The notes: generated from the sequence alone by a model not told the origin. A stretch of 64,000 nucleotides of DNA from Leucobacter rhizosphaerae (GCF_022919175.1 NZ_CP095043.1:496001-560000), one strand, 5' to 3'; counted from the stretch's first letter, positions 25,635-35,215 are shown. Numbers and translations: made by a program.

Positions 25635-28600
25635 ATGACGTATCGAGGCAAGCGACCACCGGCGACGCCCGCTCGGCGACTCCTGCACGCGGGGGCGCTC
25701 GTGAGCGCATTCGCCATGGTGGCTGGACTGCTGTCGGTTCCTGCGGCGTTCGCAGAGGAGACCGCACCCGAGACCTCGACCGAGGGAACCGCACCGGCCG
25801 CGCCCGCAGCCGAGGAAGCGACGGCGACCACCGAGGGGTCCGAGCCGGGACCGGAGACTCTCGAAGTCCCGGTGGCCGTGGATGCCGCCCCCATCATTCC
25901 GTTCGCGGCCGGCGATGGCACCCTCTCCGTTGTGCTCACGCAGCAGACCGGCACGGAACCGTTCCAGGACAACGACGATGCGGGCAACGATTCCGGCCCC
26001 GACAATGACATCGTGCGCACGAACGACTCGGTGACGTATAACGTCAGCGTCCGCTTCGAGGGCTCGGAGCACACCGCCCCGACGATCACGTTCGACCTGC
26101 CGCAGGGCGAGGAGCTCGTGTCGCTGCCGCCATTCTGTCTGCCGGGCTCGAGTGTGACACCGGCCTCGTTGCCGGCGCCGCCGATTCCCGTCGTCTCGAC
26201 GAGCTGGGAGTCCCTGCCGACGCAGTCCGTGACGTGCATCGTCGCCGATCAGGCGCAGGGTACGTCGCTGGACTACCGCTTCGTGTCGAAGGTGCGGCCT
26301 GAGGTGCCGAACGGCACCGCGCTCACCCCGGTGACTGCGACTGCCGCCTCGCAGGAGACGGCCGCCCCGTCGGTCTCCAACGAGGTGTCGCACTCGGTGT
26401 CGGCCGCGGCGAACTTCGATGTGTCGAAGCGGACCCGAGCAACGACCGATAACAGTGGCCCCTTCTTCCAGCAGTTCTTGGCGTGTACCTTCGACGCCAC
26501 GAAGCTCTGTGTGCGGATGGAGTTCCCGCTGACGATGGAAGCCCCATCGAACGGCAAGGGGGTCACACCACTGGCTTCTCCGATCGTGGTGACCGAAGAC
26601 CTCCGGCCTGAATCGTTCTTCGGACCCGGGGTGACGTCCTCGCCGGAGTGGATCGCCGCGGGCGCGGGTGCGCTGGAGAAGTACGCACCGCGCATCACGG
26701 GGTGCTCCTATGGGCACCCGAATCTGTACGGGTCGCTGCCGAATCCCTGGCAGGGAGCGCCGGACAACGCGGTTCGCGATAGCGGCACCATCACCTGCGT
26801 GCAGACCGAACTCGGCACTCCGGTCGACATCACCTTCACCGACGCAGACACGACCGCGTACACCGTGCCGACCAATGCCGTCGGTGGGCCCGCTCTCCCT
26901 GCAGACTCCGGGTACGTTCTCGCGACATCGATCCGTATCGAGGTGCCATTCGAAGCGATTCAGGACCTCGGTCTTCAGGAGGGCGACGCGTACACGCTCA
27001 ACTGGTCGAACAACTACTCCGAGGTTCAGGCCACCGCGATTGATGGCAGCCCCAACTTGGGGGAGGCGCCTGAGAACAATGTCCGGTCAGGAAGCACCCG
27101 GTTTGAAGCCGGATCGGGCAACTTCAGCTTGACGAAGGGGTTCAGCGGCGTCACCGGCGCCCCGGGGAACACTCCGTCCGGGAAATACACGAACTGGGAG
27201 TTCGAAGGACCTCCCGGATCCTCTCGTTTTCTGGATGGCAACACTGTGGTGCTTCCGGGTCAGACCGTCATGAGCAACTTGATCGTCCATCACGAGCTCC
27301 TCCCGCTCTCCGCGACGCAGAATGCTCGTTCGTTCGTCGCCTGTGATGTGTGGGACAACACGAAACTCGCGATGCCGGAGACATTCAATCTGCCGGCAAC
27401 ACCATACACTCGAGTGCAGTTCGCATCGAACGGGTCCCCCGCATGGCTCTCCAGCGTCATTCTCGATGAGTGGTGGACGAGCGCTGACGATCTGCAGAAC
27501 CTGCAGGTCGAGTACGGGTACACCGCGACTCCCGGGTCCGCTGAGAATTCCGACTGCGACTCCGGCACCTGGGCATCGACTCCCGGCGCAGTAGCCGGGG
27601 CCTCCGTCGTCGATGGCACATGGCAGGGCGTGAACCGGGTCCGGTTCTCGTTCAGTTCCGAAGCCGGCAACGTGTCGAACCAGATGTGGGTGAACTTTAC
27701 GATCGCGATGAAGGTGCTCGAGGGCGCCGGTGCGAACGGCACGATCATCCCGAACTACGCCAGCTTGCTGACCCGTGCCGGGGTGCACACCCTCGACGAG
27801 GTCGTGGCGACACCTGACACGACCCACCCGTCAAGCTACAACCCGGGGACAAATGTCGGGTCACGTGGCGACCGACTCATCGTGGGTGAGGCGTCTGCGC
27901 GGATCAAGAAGTTCGTGAAGAACCCGACCACGGGCCTGTTCACGGATTCGGCGTCGCCGCAGTACACGGCCGGATCGACGGTGGAGTACCGCCTGACTCC
28001 GTCGCTCACGGCGGATGCGTCGGTCACGGGTCTCACCCAGAATGTCACGGTGGAGGATTGTCTGCCGCGGTATCAGTCCTTTGTGTCTTCCGCGCGTGAG
28101 AGTGGTGCCCCGATTGTGCCGGTGATCGTGCAGGAGGGGTCGCCCGCGGGCGCGGAGGTGACCTGCGGTGCCGGGCAGACGTATGTGAAGTGGGATCTGG
28201 GCCCGCAGGAGATCAATGTCGCGATAGATCCGATCATGTATCAGGTCGAGATCGGTGCGACGGCCCGGAACGGGGTGTACACGAATACCGCCGTGGTGGC
28301 GTCTCCGGGGGATCCGACGCGGGTGAGCGCGCGGACGTCGACGGCGCAGATCCAGTTGGTGGTGCCGACGGGGATCAAAATCGCGAAGACCGTGGATAAG
28401 CCCCAGGTCGAGTCGAACCGGGAGGGTCTCGCGTACCCGCGCTCGTTCACCTGGACCATCGATTTCGTGAATATCGATTCCCCGGCGCAGGTGTCCGATG
28501 TCGATGTCATCGACGTGCTCCCCGCGGACGGGCGTGACGGGTCCGCGTTCACCGGGACCGTGGACCTGAATGACGTGTCGGTGTCTGCAGGTACCGGGAT

Positions 28601-29915
28601 TCAGGTGCTGTACACGAGTGCCGCTGCGGCGTCCCTGGTCGTGGATCCGAGCGACCCGTCGAACCAGAGCACGGGTGCGACGACGTGGTGCGACGCCGCC
28701 ACCGGTGGCTCGGTCGTGAGCGGCACCGGGACCACGGCTGCGTGCCCGGCCTCGGTGTCGGAGGTGACGGGGCTCAGGTTCGTGCGTCCGGGGTCGTTTG
28801 GTTCGGCGGACGAGTTCACGGTGAAGGTCACGATGACCCCGCAGGGGAACACGGCGGGGGATGTGTACGAGAACCGGACCTCCGGTCGCGTCGTCGGCGT
28901 GACGCAGCCCGTGGGGCCCGCGGTGCGACAGGTCGCTGTCATCGCCTCCGCGGTGGGGGATCGGGTCTGGGAGGATCTCAACCAGAACGGCCTCCAGGAC
29001 GAGGGCGAGCCGGGGGTGGCCGGGTTCCCGGTGCGTCTCCTGGGTACTGATGTTGACGGCAACCTCGTCGACCTGGAAACGGTGACGGACGCGGACGGGA
29101 ACTACCGGTTCGAAAACCTCGCCTCCGGCACCTACCATGTCGTGTTCGACCCGAACGGGTTGAATTCGAACACCACGTTCACGATCCAGCATGCCGGTGA
29201 TGACTCGACGATCGATTCGGATGCGGACACGGTCACGGGAGAGACCCAGGACTTCGCTCTCGGGCAGGACACCGAGGACCTCACCCTCGACGCGGGTCTC
29301 ATCATCGACCGGAACGTGAACATCGTGCTCGACAAAACGTACCTCGGCGCCACCGACCTCGGCACGGGCAACCGCACGACGGTGACGTACGAACTCACCG
29401 CGACGAACACGGGCACCGCGGAAGGGGTGTACGACCTCACCGACGACCTCGCGTACGGCGGCGACATCACCATCGGAGACGTCACGGCCCGGAACACGGT
29501 ACCGGGTGGCATCGCCACGAACCCGGGCTTCGACGGGCAGACCGATACCACGGTCGTAGCGGCAGCAGCACTGCCGGGCGGAGCGACGCACACGTACCTC
29601 GTGACCGTGACCGCGGACATCGCGACAACGATCACGACCGAGGACACCGTGTGCGACATCACGGCAACCGAGACCGGGAGCGGGTTCCTCAACGAAGCCG
29701 CCCTCACCGTCGACGACGTCACCGTCACCGACAAGGTCTGCGGCAACCCACCCATCCCACAGGCACCGACGGATCCGACGACACCGCAGCACCCGATCCC
29801 GGGCCTCCCGGTGACCGGCGGACAGCTCACCGGCATCACGGCCGCAGCACTCCTGCTGCTGGTCGCAGGCGCGGCCGCAGTGATTCTCCGGCGACGCCGG
29901 CACGTGGAGCACTAA
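25635..29915 (+). CDS. Large LPxTG wall-anchored surface protein with SdrD-B and DUF11-like domains
   Basis: The 1426-residue protein has a signal peptide ending AFA-40, an Ala/Glu/Thr-rich spacer, several beta-rich adhesin-like modules (about 85-1100), and an SdrD_B-type Cna-B domain (about 1106-1225) with VGDRVWEDLNQNGLQDEGEP and DADGNYRFENLASGTY. A DUF11-like module (about 1229-1368, TVTYELTATNTGTAEG) follows, then LPVTG at 1391, a hydrophobic stretch and an RRRR tail. Sortase would link it to peptidoglycan. The ATG at 25635 follows GAGGGA by 4 nt, and earlier in-frame starts lack a signal peptide. It is divergent from the third LuxR regulator. Confidence 0.88.
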   Translation: MTYRGKRPPATPARRLLHAGALVSAFAMVAGLLSVPAAFAEETAPETSTEGTAPAAPAAEEATATTEGSEPGPETLEVPVAVDAAPIIPFAAGDGTLSVVLTQQTGTEPFQDNDDAGNDSGPDNDIVRTNDSVTYNVSVRFEGSEHTAPTITFDLPQGEELVSLPPFCLPGSSVTPASLPAPPIPVVSTSWESLPTQSVTCIVADQAQGTSLDYRFVSKVRPEVPNGTALTPVTATAASQETAAPSVSNEVSHSVSAAANFDVSKRTRATTDNSGPFFQQFLACTFDATKLCVRMEFPLTMEAPSNGKGVTPLASPIVVTEDLRPESFFGPGVTSSPEWIAAGAGALEKYAPRITGCSYGHPNLYGSLPNPWQGAPDNAVRDSGTITCVQTELGTPVDITFTDADTTAYTVPTNAVGGPALPADSGYVLATSIRIEVPFEAIQDLGLQEGDAYTLNWSNNYSEVQATAIDGSPNLGEAPENNVRSGSTRFEAGSGNFSLTKGFSGVTGAPGNTPSGKYTNWEFEGPPGSSRFLDGNTVVLPGQTVMSNLIVHHELLPLSATQNARSFVACDVWDNTKLAMPETFNLPATPYTRVQFASNGSPAWLSSVILDEWWTSADDLQNLQVEYGYTATPGSAENSDCDSGTWASTPGAVAGASVVDGTWQGVNRVRFSFSSEAGNVSNQMWVNFTIAMKVLEGAGANGTIIPNYASLLTRAGVHTLDEVVATPDTTHPSSYNPGTNVGSRGDRLIVGEASARIKKFVKNPTTGLFTDSASPQYTAGSTVEYRLTPSLTADASVTGLTQNVTVEDCLPRYQSFVSSARESGAPIVPVIVQEGSPAGAEVTCGAGQTYVKWDLGPQEINVAIDPIMYQVEIGATARNGVYTNTAVVASPGDPTRVSARTSTAQIQLVVPTGIKIAKTVDKPQVESNREGLAYPRSFTWTIDFVNIDSPAQVSDVDVIDVLPADGRDGSAFTGTVDLNDVSVSAGTGIQVLYTSAAAASLVVDPSDPSNQSTGATTWCDAATGGSVVSGTGTTAACPASVSEVTGLRFVRPGSFGSADEFTVKVTMTPQGNTAGDVYENRTSGRVVGVTQPVGPAVRQVAVIASAVGDRVWEDLNQNGLQDEGEPGVAGFPVRLLGTDVDGNLVDLETVTDADGNYRFENLASGTYHVVFDPNGLNSNTTFTIQHAGDDSTIDSDADTVTGETQDFALGQDTEDLTLDAGLIIDRNVNIVLDKTYLGATDLGTGNRTTVTYELTATNTGTAEGVYDLTDDLAYGGDITIGDVTARNTVPGGIATNPGFDGQTDTTVVAAAALPGGATHTYLVTVTADIATTITTEDTVCDITATETGSGFLNEAALTVDDVTVTDKVCGNPPIPQAPTDPTTPQHPIPGLPVTGGQLTGITAAALLLLVAGAAAVILRRRRHVEH

Positions 29916-29926
29916 CGATCACCGAC

Positions 29927-29966
29927 GAGGGGGTTCGATGGGGGACACGCCTCGTCGAACCCCCTC
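29927..29966. terminator. Bidirectional terminator hairpin
   Basis: Perfect 12-bp arms GAGGGGGTTCGA (29927-29938) and its complement (29955-29966) lie between the convergent surface-protein and GNAT genes. The right arm touches the stop codon of the GNAT gene. No T-run follows, as is common in high-GC actinobacteria. Confidence 0.72.
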
Positions 29967-30834
29967 AGTCGTGTGCTGCGGCGGACGGCAGCCCGCTGCC
30001 CCGACGCAGCAATCGCTCCGTGCTGAGTCGGAATCCGCACTGCGCGAGCAGTCCTCGGAGCGCGGTGTCCGCCGACCCCGAGGAGATCTCGCACCTGATC
30101 GTCCACAGCCCCGTTTCCGCGAGTGTGGTGCACAGATCCTCGAGGCCGCGAAGATCGATCGGGCTCCGTGCAGCGGCTGGAGGACCAGAAACGCGCCGAA
30201 GGCCGGTCGCACGGGGCCGGGAGAGATCGACGATCTGATCCGCCGACACCCAGGTGTCGTCAGGGCCGGCAGCAAGCGTGAGCCGCAGGCCGAGTCGCCG
30301 TGCCTCCTGCACCAGATCGGCAAAGGAGGGTGGGCTTTCAGCGACGAGCTCCGGGGGAGTGGAGAGCATCCAGGTCTCGGAGTACGGTTCATACCCGCAA
30401 CGCACGTAGAGTGCGCGCGCTCGGGTGTTGCCGCCCAGCACGTCCAGGACGCCGAGATCAATACCCCCGTCCTGCGCCGCATCGTCCACGGTGCGCATCA
30501 GATGGGATCCGATCCCGCGGCCCCGGGCCGCTGCAGCAACACCGAGCGTCTCCAGCACCATGGCTCGGGCACCGGCCAGCTCCTCTTCGAATGCCACCGC
30601 GTACCCGAGTCGCGATCCCGCGTCGTCGAGGGCGAGCCAGAAGCGCGTGTCCGGGTGCTGCTGCAGCAGTCGCTCGTAGTGGGCGCGGCGACGGGGCCAG
30701 GTCTCCTCGCGCGCGATGGTGGCGAGCCCTGCCGCACCGACCGCGAGGTGATGGTCGAAGAGCGCTTCCCAGAGCGACGCGACCTCATCGATCTCGTTCG
30801 CGGCGAGTGCGCGGACGCGGATGCCGGATTCCAT
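29965..30834 (-). CDS. GNAT-family N-acetyltransferase with C-terminal extension
   Basis: The 289-residue protein has a GNAT domain in its first about 150 residues, with the acetyl-CoA binding signature GVAAAARGRGIGSHLM (R/QxxGxG/A type) and VLGGNTRARALYVRCGYEPY at the end. A further 125 residues resemble a second, shorter lobe without an obvious motif. The ATG at 30834 is chosen because GGGAG lies 6 nt upstream. The substrate is unknown. It converges on the surface-protein gene through a shared terminator. Confidence 0.8.
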   Translation of the reverse strand: MESGIRVRALAANEIDEVASLWEALFDHHLAVGAAGLATIAREETWPRRRAHYERLLQQHPDTRFWLALDDAGSRLGYAVAFEEELAGARAMVLETLGVAAAARGRGIGSHLMRTVDDAAQDGGIDLGVLDVLGGNTRARALYVRCGYEPYSETWMLSTPPELVAESPPSFADLVQEARRLGLRLTLAAGPDDTWVSADQIVDLSRPRATGLRRVSGPPAAARSPIDLRGLEDLCTTLAETGLWTIRCEISSGSADTALRGLLAQCGFRLSTERLLRRGSGLPSAAAHD

Positions 30835-30957
30835 CGTGTGCTCCCTCACTCGGCGAGGCATGCACCCCGAACTCTCCTGAGTCTAGGTCCGAAATTCGCC
30901 CCGTTTCGCGCGATACGTGTGGGGAGGTCGAAGTGAGGTATGTCGCGGATGCGTTCC

Positions 30958-31389
30958 TCAAAGGTCGGAGCGTCCGAAGAACGGGCGCGGCACCGCACCC
31001 ACCGCGAGGATCGCGAGCACGGTCTGCAGGAGTCCAGTGACGAAGAAGATGCCGTGCAGCGGCGACCACACCAGCATGATCGCGATCTCCACGAAGATCC
31101 AGATCATCATGACGAGCCCGGCTGCCGCGTGCAGACCCCACGCGAGCGCCAGCCAGCGGAGCTGGGCGAGAAGTGCAAGCACCTGGGACCCGCCCACCAC
31201 GACCCCCAGGATGATTCCGGGCCACACGTACGAGGTGAACACGCTCCCGTCGAGCCACGCGAGCGGTAACCCCATCCCACCTCCGAGCGTCAGCCCGACC
31301 ATGCCGATGAGCGCGGAGAGTGCATTGAACCCACTGATGACGAGCAGCGACACACGGAGCGGACGCGAGGGACGGCGAGTGAGGTCCAT
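30958..31389 (-). CDS. Four-helix membrane protein of unknown function
   Basis: The 143-residue protein has four hydrophobic segments (about 13-35, 52-74, 80-108 and 112-134) with short loops and a basic N-terminus (TRRPSRPLR). I do not recognise a family. TAGACT lies 6 nt before the ATG and overlaps a GAGGG, so either a leaderless or a short-leader mRNA is possible. It is followed upstream by the cation transporter gene with a 42-nt gap and is probably a separate unit. Confidence 0.65.
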   Translation of the reverse strand: MDLTRRPSRPLRVSLLVISGFNALSALIGMVGLTLGGGMGLPLAWLDGSVFTSYVWPGIILGVVVGGSQVLALLAQLRWLALAWGLHAAAGLVMMIWIFVEIAIMLVWSPLHGIFFVTGLLQTVLAILAVGAVPRPFFGRSDL

Positions 31390-31431
31390 GCCCTCAGTCT
31401 AGGGAGAGTCTCGGCCGAGAGAGGTGCCGGA

Positions 31432-32412
31432 TCAGCTCAGCCGGTCGGCGTGCTCTGGGAGCTCCTGGGTCGCGACGACCACCACATCGTTCAGCTTCCA
31501 GTCGATCCGCGCGATCGCCGCGCTGAGGTCCGCGAGTTGCTCCAGCGATACCTCGGACTGCTGAGGTTCCACGAAAACCTCGACGTGGAAGACCTGGCCC
31601 TGGTCGCGCATGCGCAGGGCGGCGTCGGCGACCCAGGGCACTCCCGCGAGAAACTCCAGGACCTCATTGACGAGCGAGTGCGGATCCTTCCCGTTGGCAC
31701 TCCGGGCACGCTGATCCATCAGATCCTGCAGCGCAATGCTCGTGTTGCGGAACCCGTCTACGACGATCCCGACGGAGATGAACAGCGCGGCCACTCCGTC
31801 GAGCCACCAGAGTCCGGCGCCGATTCCGAGTACACCGACGATCGATGCGGCATTCGTGTGCCAGTCCGCCTTGGCCATGTCACCGTCGGCGTAGAGCAGC
31901 TTGTTGTGCAGCACCGGCGCGAGTTTCGCCTTCGCCGGGCCGTAGATCAGCGGCCCCGCCACGATCACGGCCATCACGGCCACCATGATCCAACCCAACC
32001 AGACGGTGTGTCCGAACAGCACGATCGTGCCGATGGTCGGATGCTCTGCGGCGAGCAGGCCGGATCCCGCCTCCACCGCCAGAATGAGCCCCACCGCGAG
32101 TAGCGCCACGCCCGCGATGAGGTGACCAACCCCCATGACCCGATGCCATCCGTACGGATGCTTCTTCGTGGGCCTCCGCTGCACGAAGAGGAGCGAGAGG
32201 AGGAATACGATCTGCGGAACCAGGGAGAGCATGTCCTCGATCCAGGCGGTCTTCATCGCCTGGGAGTTGCCGAGCACAAACGCGACGACGATGATCGTGA
32301 CGCTCGTGTACGCGATCGTGAAGATCTGCCACCGTATCGCCGACCGTCGCGCCTCCCGTTGCTTCTCGGGCAGCTGCTCGTGCGAGTGCTGTCGCATCGA
32401 TGCGGTGGTCAT
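31432..32412 (-). CDS. Cation diffusion facilitator (CDF)-family transporter, atypical metal site
   Basis: The 326-residue protein has about six membrane segments (N-terminal helix near 28-48, last near 206-222) and a cytoplasmic C-terminal alpha-beta domain with VPWVADAALRMRDQGQVFHVEVFVE, as in CDF proteins that export divalent metals against protons. The canonical membrane motifs are not clear: the helix-2 region reads WIEDMLSLVP and the helix-5 region DWHTNAAS, where family members normally show (H/D)xxxD. Metal specificity is unknown. Its ATG overlaps the stop of the lipoprotein gene (ATGA), so the two are translated together. Confidence 0.8.
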   Translation of the reverse strand: MTTASMRQHSHEQLPEKQREARRSAIRWQIFTIAYTSVTIIVVAFVLGNSQAMKTAWIEDMLSLVPQIVFLLSLLFVQRRPTKKHPYGWHRVMGVGHLIAGVALLAVGLILAVEAGSGLLAAEHPTIGTIVLFGHTVWLGWIMVAVMAVIVAGPLIYGPAKAKLAPVLHNKLLYADGDMAKADWHTNAASIVGVLGIGAGLWWLDGVAALFISVGIVVDGFRNTSIALQDLMDQRARSANGKDPHSLVNEVLEFLAGVPWVADAALRMRDQGQVFHVEVFVEPQQSEVSLEQLADLSAAIARIDWKLNDVVVVATQELPEHADRLS

Positions 32413-32894
32413 GATCCAGACTCCGCATCCAGGAAGGCCTCAACGCGCGACAGGAACGCATTCTCGCCGAGCTGCACCAGCACCACGAACCGGCGACCCT
32501 CGAGGTCCGGGAGATGGTCGAAGGCCCGGGATACTCCGGCCCGGTCTATCCAGGGGGTGGCATCGGTGAACCCGCCGACGCCGAGATCCAGTGCGTCGTC
32601 CTCGAGCATCCGCACGATTGATTCCTCGCCGAGCGGATGCCACTCGACCTCGGCGCCGAGCTCGTCGGCGAGCCCGTCGACCAGGTCGGCAGCGGGGCCG
32701 TCAAACGTGTCGCCGGAGGCGGTGATCACGCCAGGTTCCGTGGAGACGCCCACGCGCAGAGTGCCGCCGGCGACGTCCGAGAGCGTGCCGTCCGGATCGG
32801 AGGGGATCTGCAGCCCGCACGCGGTGATTGTGCCCAGCAGGATCACGGATCCCACCACCCCTGCCGCTCGAGACCGAACTCGCAGCCGTGCCAT
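32409..32894 (-). CDS. Short solute-binding lipoprotein coupled to the CDF transporter
   Basis: The 161-residue protein has a signal peptide ending in the lipobox ITAC (Cys26) and one lobe of an SBP_bac_3-type binding protein: GGTLRVGVSTEPGVI, a D/L-rich helix and LDLGVGGFTDATPW. A full family member has two lobes and about 230-270 residues, so this is about half. No frameshift is visible; the gene ends cleanly and its stop overlaps the CDF start by 4 nt. The ATG at 32894 has AGGAG 8 nt upstream. It may present or sense a ligand for the CDF transporter, which is inference. Confidence 0.75.
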   Translation of the reverse strand: MARLRVRSRAAGVVGSVILLGTITACGLQIPSDPDGTLSDVAGGTLRVGVSTEPGVITASGDTFDGPAADLVDGLADELGAEVEWHPLGEESIVRMLEDDALDLGVGGFTDATPWIDRAGVSRAFDHLPDLEGRRFVVLVQLGENAFLSRVEAFLDAESGS

Positions 32895-33054
32895 GTGGTT
32901 CACTCCTGTCGTGCACCGTGTCTGACGGGGACACCAGTAGTGTGCACGGACTGCGCGGCAGGCGACCAGGGGGTTGCCGACGGTGGAACGGACGCGCTAG
33001 TGGCGGATCGGCCAAGCCGACCGCCCGCATTCACTAGACTGAGAGCCGCACCAG

Positions 33055-33128
33055 GGGGCGTTAGCTCAGCCGGTTAGAGCAGCGGACTCATAATCCGTCG
33101 GTCGCGGGTTCAAGCCCCGCACGCCCTA
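33055..33128 (+). tRNA. tRNA with CAU anticodon (elongator Met or Ile2)
   Basis: A full cloverleaf folds: acceptor GGGGCGT/ACGCCCT, D-stem GCTC/GAGC, anticodon stem GCGGA/TCCGT with loop CTCATAA (anticodon 33089-33091), T-stem GCGGG/CCCGC with TTCAAGC, and discriminator A. The anticodon stem lacks the three G-C pairs of an initiator. Met elongator and lysidine-modified Ile2 cannot be separated by eye. Confidence 0.95.
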
Positions 33129-33155
33129 CTCCCTCGGACGTCTGCGCGGGATCGC

Positions 33156-33914
33156 CTACAGCTCGGACTGACCGGGATCGTAGCCGGCGTCGATCAGTGA
33201 CGTGGCGCGTTCGGTCTGCGGGCTGAACTCCAGCATGTCGGTGCGGAGGCCGAGGTCTCGATCGACGTGTAGCGCCATCGAGTGCGCCGCGTTGCGCACA
33301 TCCCGAGCCTCGATCGCCTTCAGCACGGCCTCGTGATCCAGATGCATCGTCTCCGGGGTGGTGCCCAGGATCACGCGCCCGTCGGCGCTGGCCTTCTGGA
33401 GCACAGAGATCACGCCGAGGTACAGATCCAGGAGCAGCTTGCTGCCGCTCGCCTCGACGATCAGGAGGTGGAACGACCCGGGCGTCGAACTCTGGTCGCA
33501 GCGGTCGATCGCCGCGGCGCCACCGTGCGAGCGCGCGAACGCGTCTCGCAGCAGCACGAGCTGCTCCTCGCTCCGGTTCACCGCCGCGTGCTGCGCGGCT
33601 TCGATCTCGAGCGAGCGCCGGTAGACCAGCACCTCCTCGAGATCGTGGTCGACGAGGAACTCCGTGAGGATCGTGCTCACGGGTGTGCGCGCCCGGACGA
33701 AGGTGCCCACACCGGGCACCGTCTGCAGCATGCCGAAGGTCGCGAGCGACCGGACCGCCTCGCGCACCGTCGACTTGCCGACGCCGATGAGCTCCATGAG
33801 CTCGGGCTCCTTCGGGATCAGGTCGCCGACCGCCCACGCGCCGCTCGAGATGTTGTCGCGCAAATACTCGAGGGTGTCACGTGCCTTCTGCGAGCCGCGT
33901 GGTGAACCTGTCAT
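33156..33914 (-). CDS. GntR-family regulator, FadR/FCD subfamily
   Basis: The 252-residue protein has an N-terminal winged helix (about 8-75) with GDLIPKEPELMELIGVGKSTVREAVRSL and a wing at VPGVGTFVRAR. An all-helical FCD effector domain (about 95-225) follows, with the metal or ligand residues spread as in SFHLLIVEAS and DHEAVLKAIEARD. FCD regulators respond to organic acids. The ATG at 33914 follows GAGG by 8 nt. It is divergent from cpfC and probably controls itself and possibly that gene; a 13-bp palindrome lies between them. Confidence 0.87.
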   Translation of the reverse strand: MTGSPRGSQKARDTLEYLRDNISSGAWAVGDLIPKEPELMELIGVGKSTVREAVRSLATFGMLQTVPGVGTFVRARTPVSTILTEFLVDHDLEEVLVYRRSLEIEAAQHAAVNRSEEQLVLLRDAFARSHGGAAAIDRCDQSSTPGSFHLLIVEASGSKLLLDLYLGVISVLQKASADGRVILGTTPETMHLDHEAVLKAIEARDVRNAAHSMALHVDRDLGLRTDMLEFSPQTERATSLIDAGYDPGQSEL

Positions 33915-34019
33915 GTGTGAAACCTCTGGAGGGGGCCGGCGGGACACGCGGGAAGTCTGCGTGCCGGTACCCTGCAATCATATCGATTCGCGGGGTCGCC
34001 AAATGGGGCCTCCACATCC

Positions 34020-34060
34020 GATGTTATACATCAGATCTACAGCATCACTGATGGTAGCGT
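34020..34060. promoter_or_regulatory. GntR operator candidate and leaderless promoter of cpfC
   Basis: GATGT-TAT-ACATC (34020-34032) is a palindrome of the kind bound by GntR regulators and lies between the divergent GntR and cpfC genes. TAGCGT at 34055-34060 is followed by 7 nt and the ATG at 34068, which fits a leaderless cpfC mRNA. Confidence 0.5.
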
Positions 34061-34067
34061 GCCAGTC

Positions 34068-35165
34068 ATGACTGCACACGCCATGCCCTACGACGCGCTC
34101 CTGCTCTGCTCCTTCGGTGGTCCGAACGGCACCGACGATGTCCTCCCGTTTCTGAAGAACGTGACGCGCGGCAAGGGCATCCCGGAGGACCGCCTCGTGG
34201 AGGTCGGCGAGCACTATCACCGCTTCGACGGCCGCAGTCCCATCAACGAGCAGAATCTCGACCTGCTCCATGCCCTGCGCGCCGAGCTGCAGCGGCGAGG
34301 CGTGGACCTCCCGGTGATCTGGGGCAACCGCAACTGGCACCCCTACACGGTCGACACGCTGCGCGACGCGAGTGCGTTCGGCGCGAAGCGGATCCTCACC
34401 CTCGTCACGAGCGCCTACGCGTCGTTCTCGGGCAGCCGGCAGTACCGCGAGCACCTGGCAGCGGCCGTGCACGAGCTGGGGGAGTCGGCCCCCGAGATCC
34501 ACATGCTGCGCCCGTTCTTCAACGACCCGGGATTCGTGCACGCGAATCTTGATGCGATCCGCGAGGCCGGTGCCACCCTCGACGGCGGGCTGGCGGGCGC
34601 GCACATTCTGTACGTCACGCACTCGATTCCCGACACGATGCAGGAGGCCTCGGCCGCGACGGGCCCCGGCTACCGCGAACAGCACGAGGATGTGCGGGCG
34701 ACGATCGATGCCGCCCTGGCCGACGACCTCGGGCACGCGCTGCCGTCGTCGCTGGCCTACTGCTCACGGTCCGGCGACCCCCGCACCCCGTGGCTCGAGC
34801 CGGACGTCAACGACCACATTGAGGAGCTTCAGGCGCAGGGCGTCCGCAAGATCGTCATCGCGCCCATCGGGTTCATCTCGGACCACATGGAGGTCGCCTT
34901 CGACCTCGACGTCGAGGCGATGGAGACGGCCGAGGAGCACGGGATCGCAGCCGCCCGGGCCGACACCGTCGGCGTGCGGCAGCGCTTCGTCGCGGGTCTC
35001 ATCGACATGGTGCTCGAGCGCGCGGCTCGGGAAAGCGGCGCGGACGTTGCACCGGCCACTGTCGGTTCCCTCGCGGCCTTCCCGGATGACGCGCCGGCGG
35101 GGAGCTGCCGCATGCGCGCCGGTGAGGTCACCGGGATCCCGGTGCTCGCCGGTCCTCACGACTGA
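34068..35165 (+). CDS. cpfC: Coproporphyrin III ferrochelatase
   Basis: The 365-residue enzyme inserts Fe(II) into coproporphyrin III, the penultimate step of the haem pathway used by Actinobacteria and Firmicutes. Visible blocks are [20 protein letters not shown] at the N-terminus, [23 protein letters not shown], the metal-site histidine in [10 protein letters not shown] (about His185) and [13 protein letters not shown] towards the C-terminus. The C-terminus has a single Cys, so the [2Fe-2S] cluster of some actinobacterial homologues is absent. The ATG at 34068 is supported by a -10 box 7 nt upstream; GTG 34059 is less likely. The next gene encodes the following step of the pathway. Confidence 0.93.
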   Translation: MTAHAMPYDALLLCSFGGPNGTDDVLPFLKNVTRGKGIPEDRLVEVGEHYHRFDGRSPINEQNLDLLHALRAELQRRGVDLPVIWGNRNWHPYTVDTLRDASAFGAKRILTLVTSAYASFSGSRQYREHLAAAVHELGESAPEIHMLRPFFNDPGFVHANLDAIREAGATLDGGLAGAHILYVTHSIPDTMQEASAATGPGYREQHEDVRATIDAALADDLGHALPSSLAYCSRSGDPRTPWLEPDVNDHIEELQAQGVRKIVIAPIGFISDHMEVAFDLDVEAMETAEEHGIAAARADTVGVRQRFVAGLIDMVLERAARESGADVAPATVGSLAAFPDDAPAGSCRMRAGEVTGIPVLAGPHD

Positions 35166-35215
35166 CGCGCGGCGACCCGCACCGATTCCCACCCACCCCA
35201 CCCCGAGGACCCACG

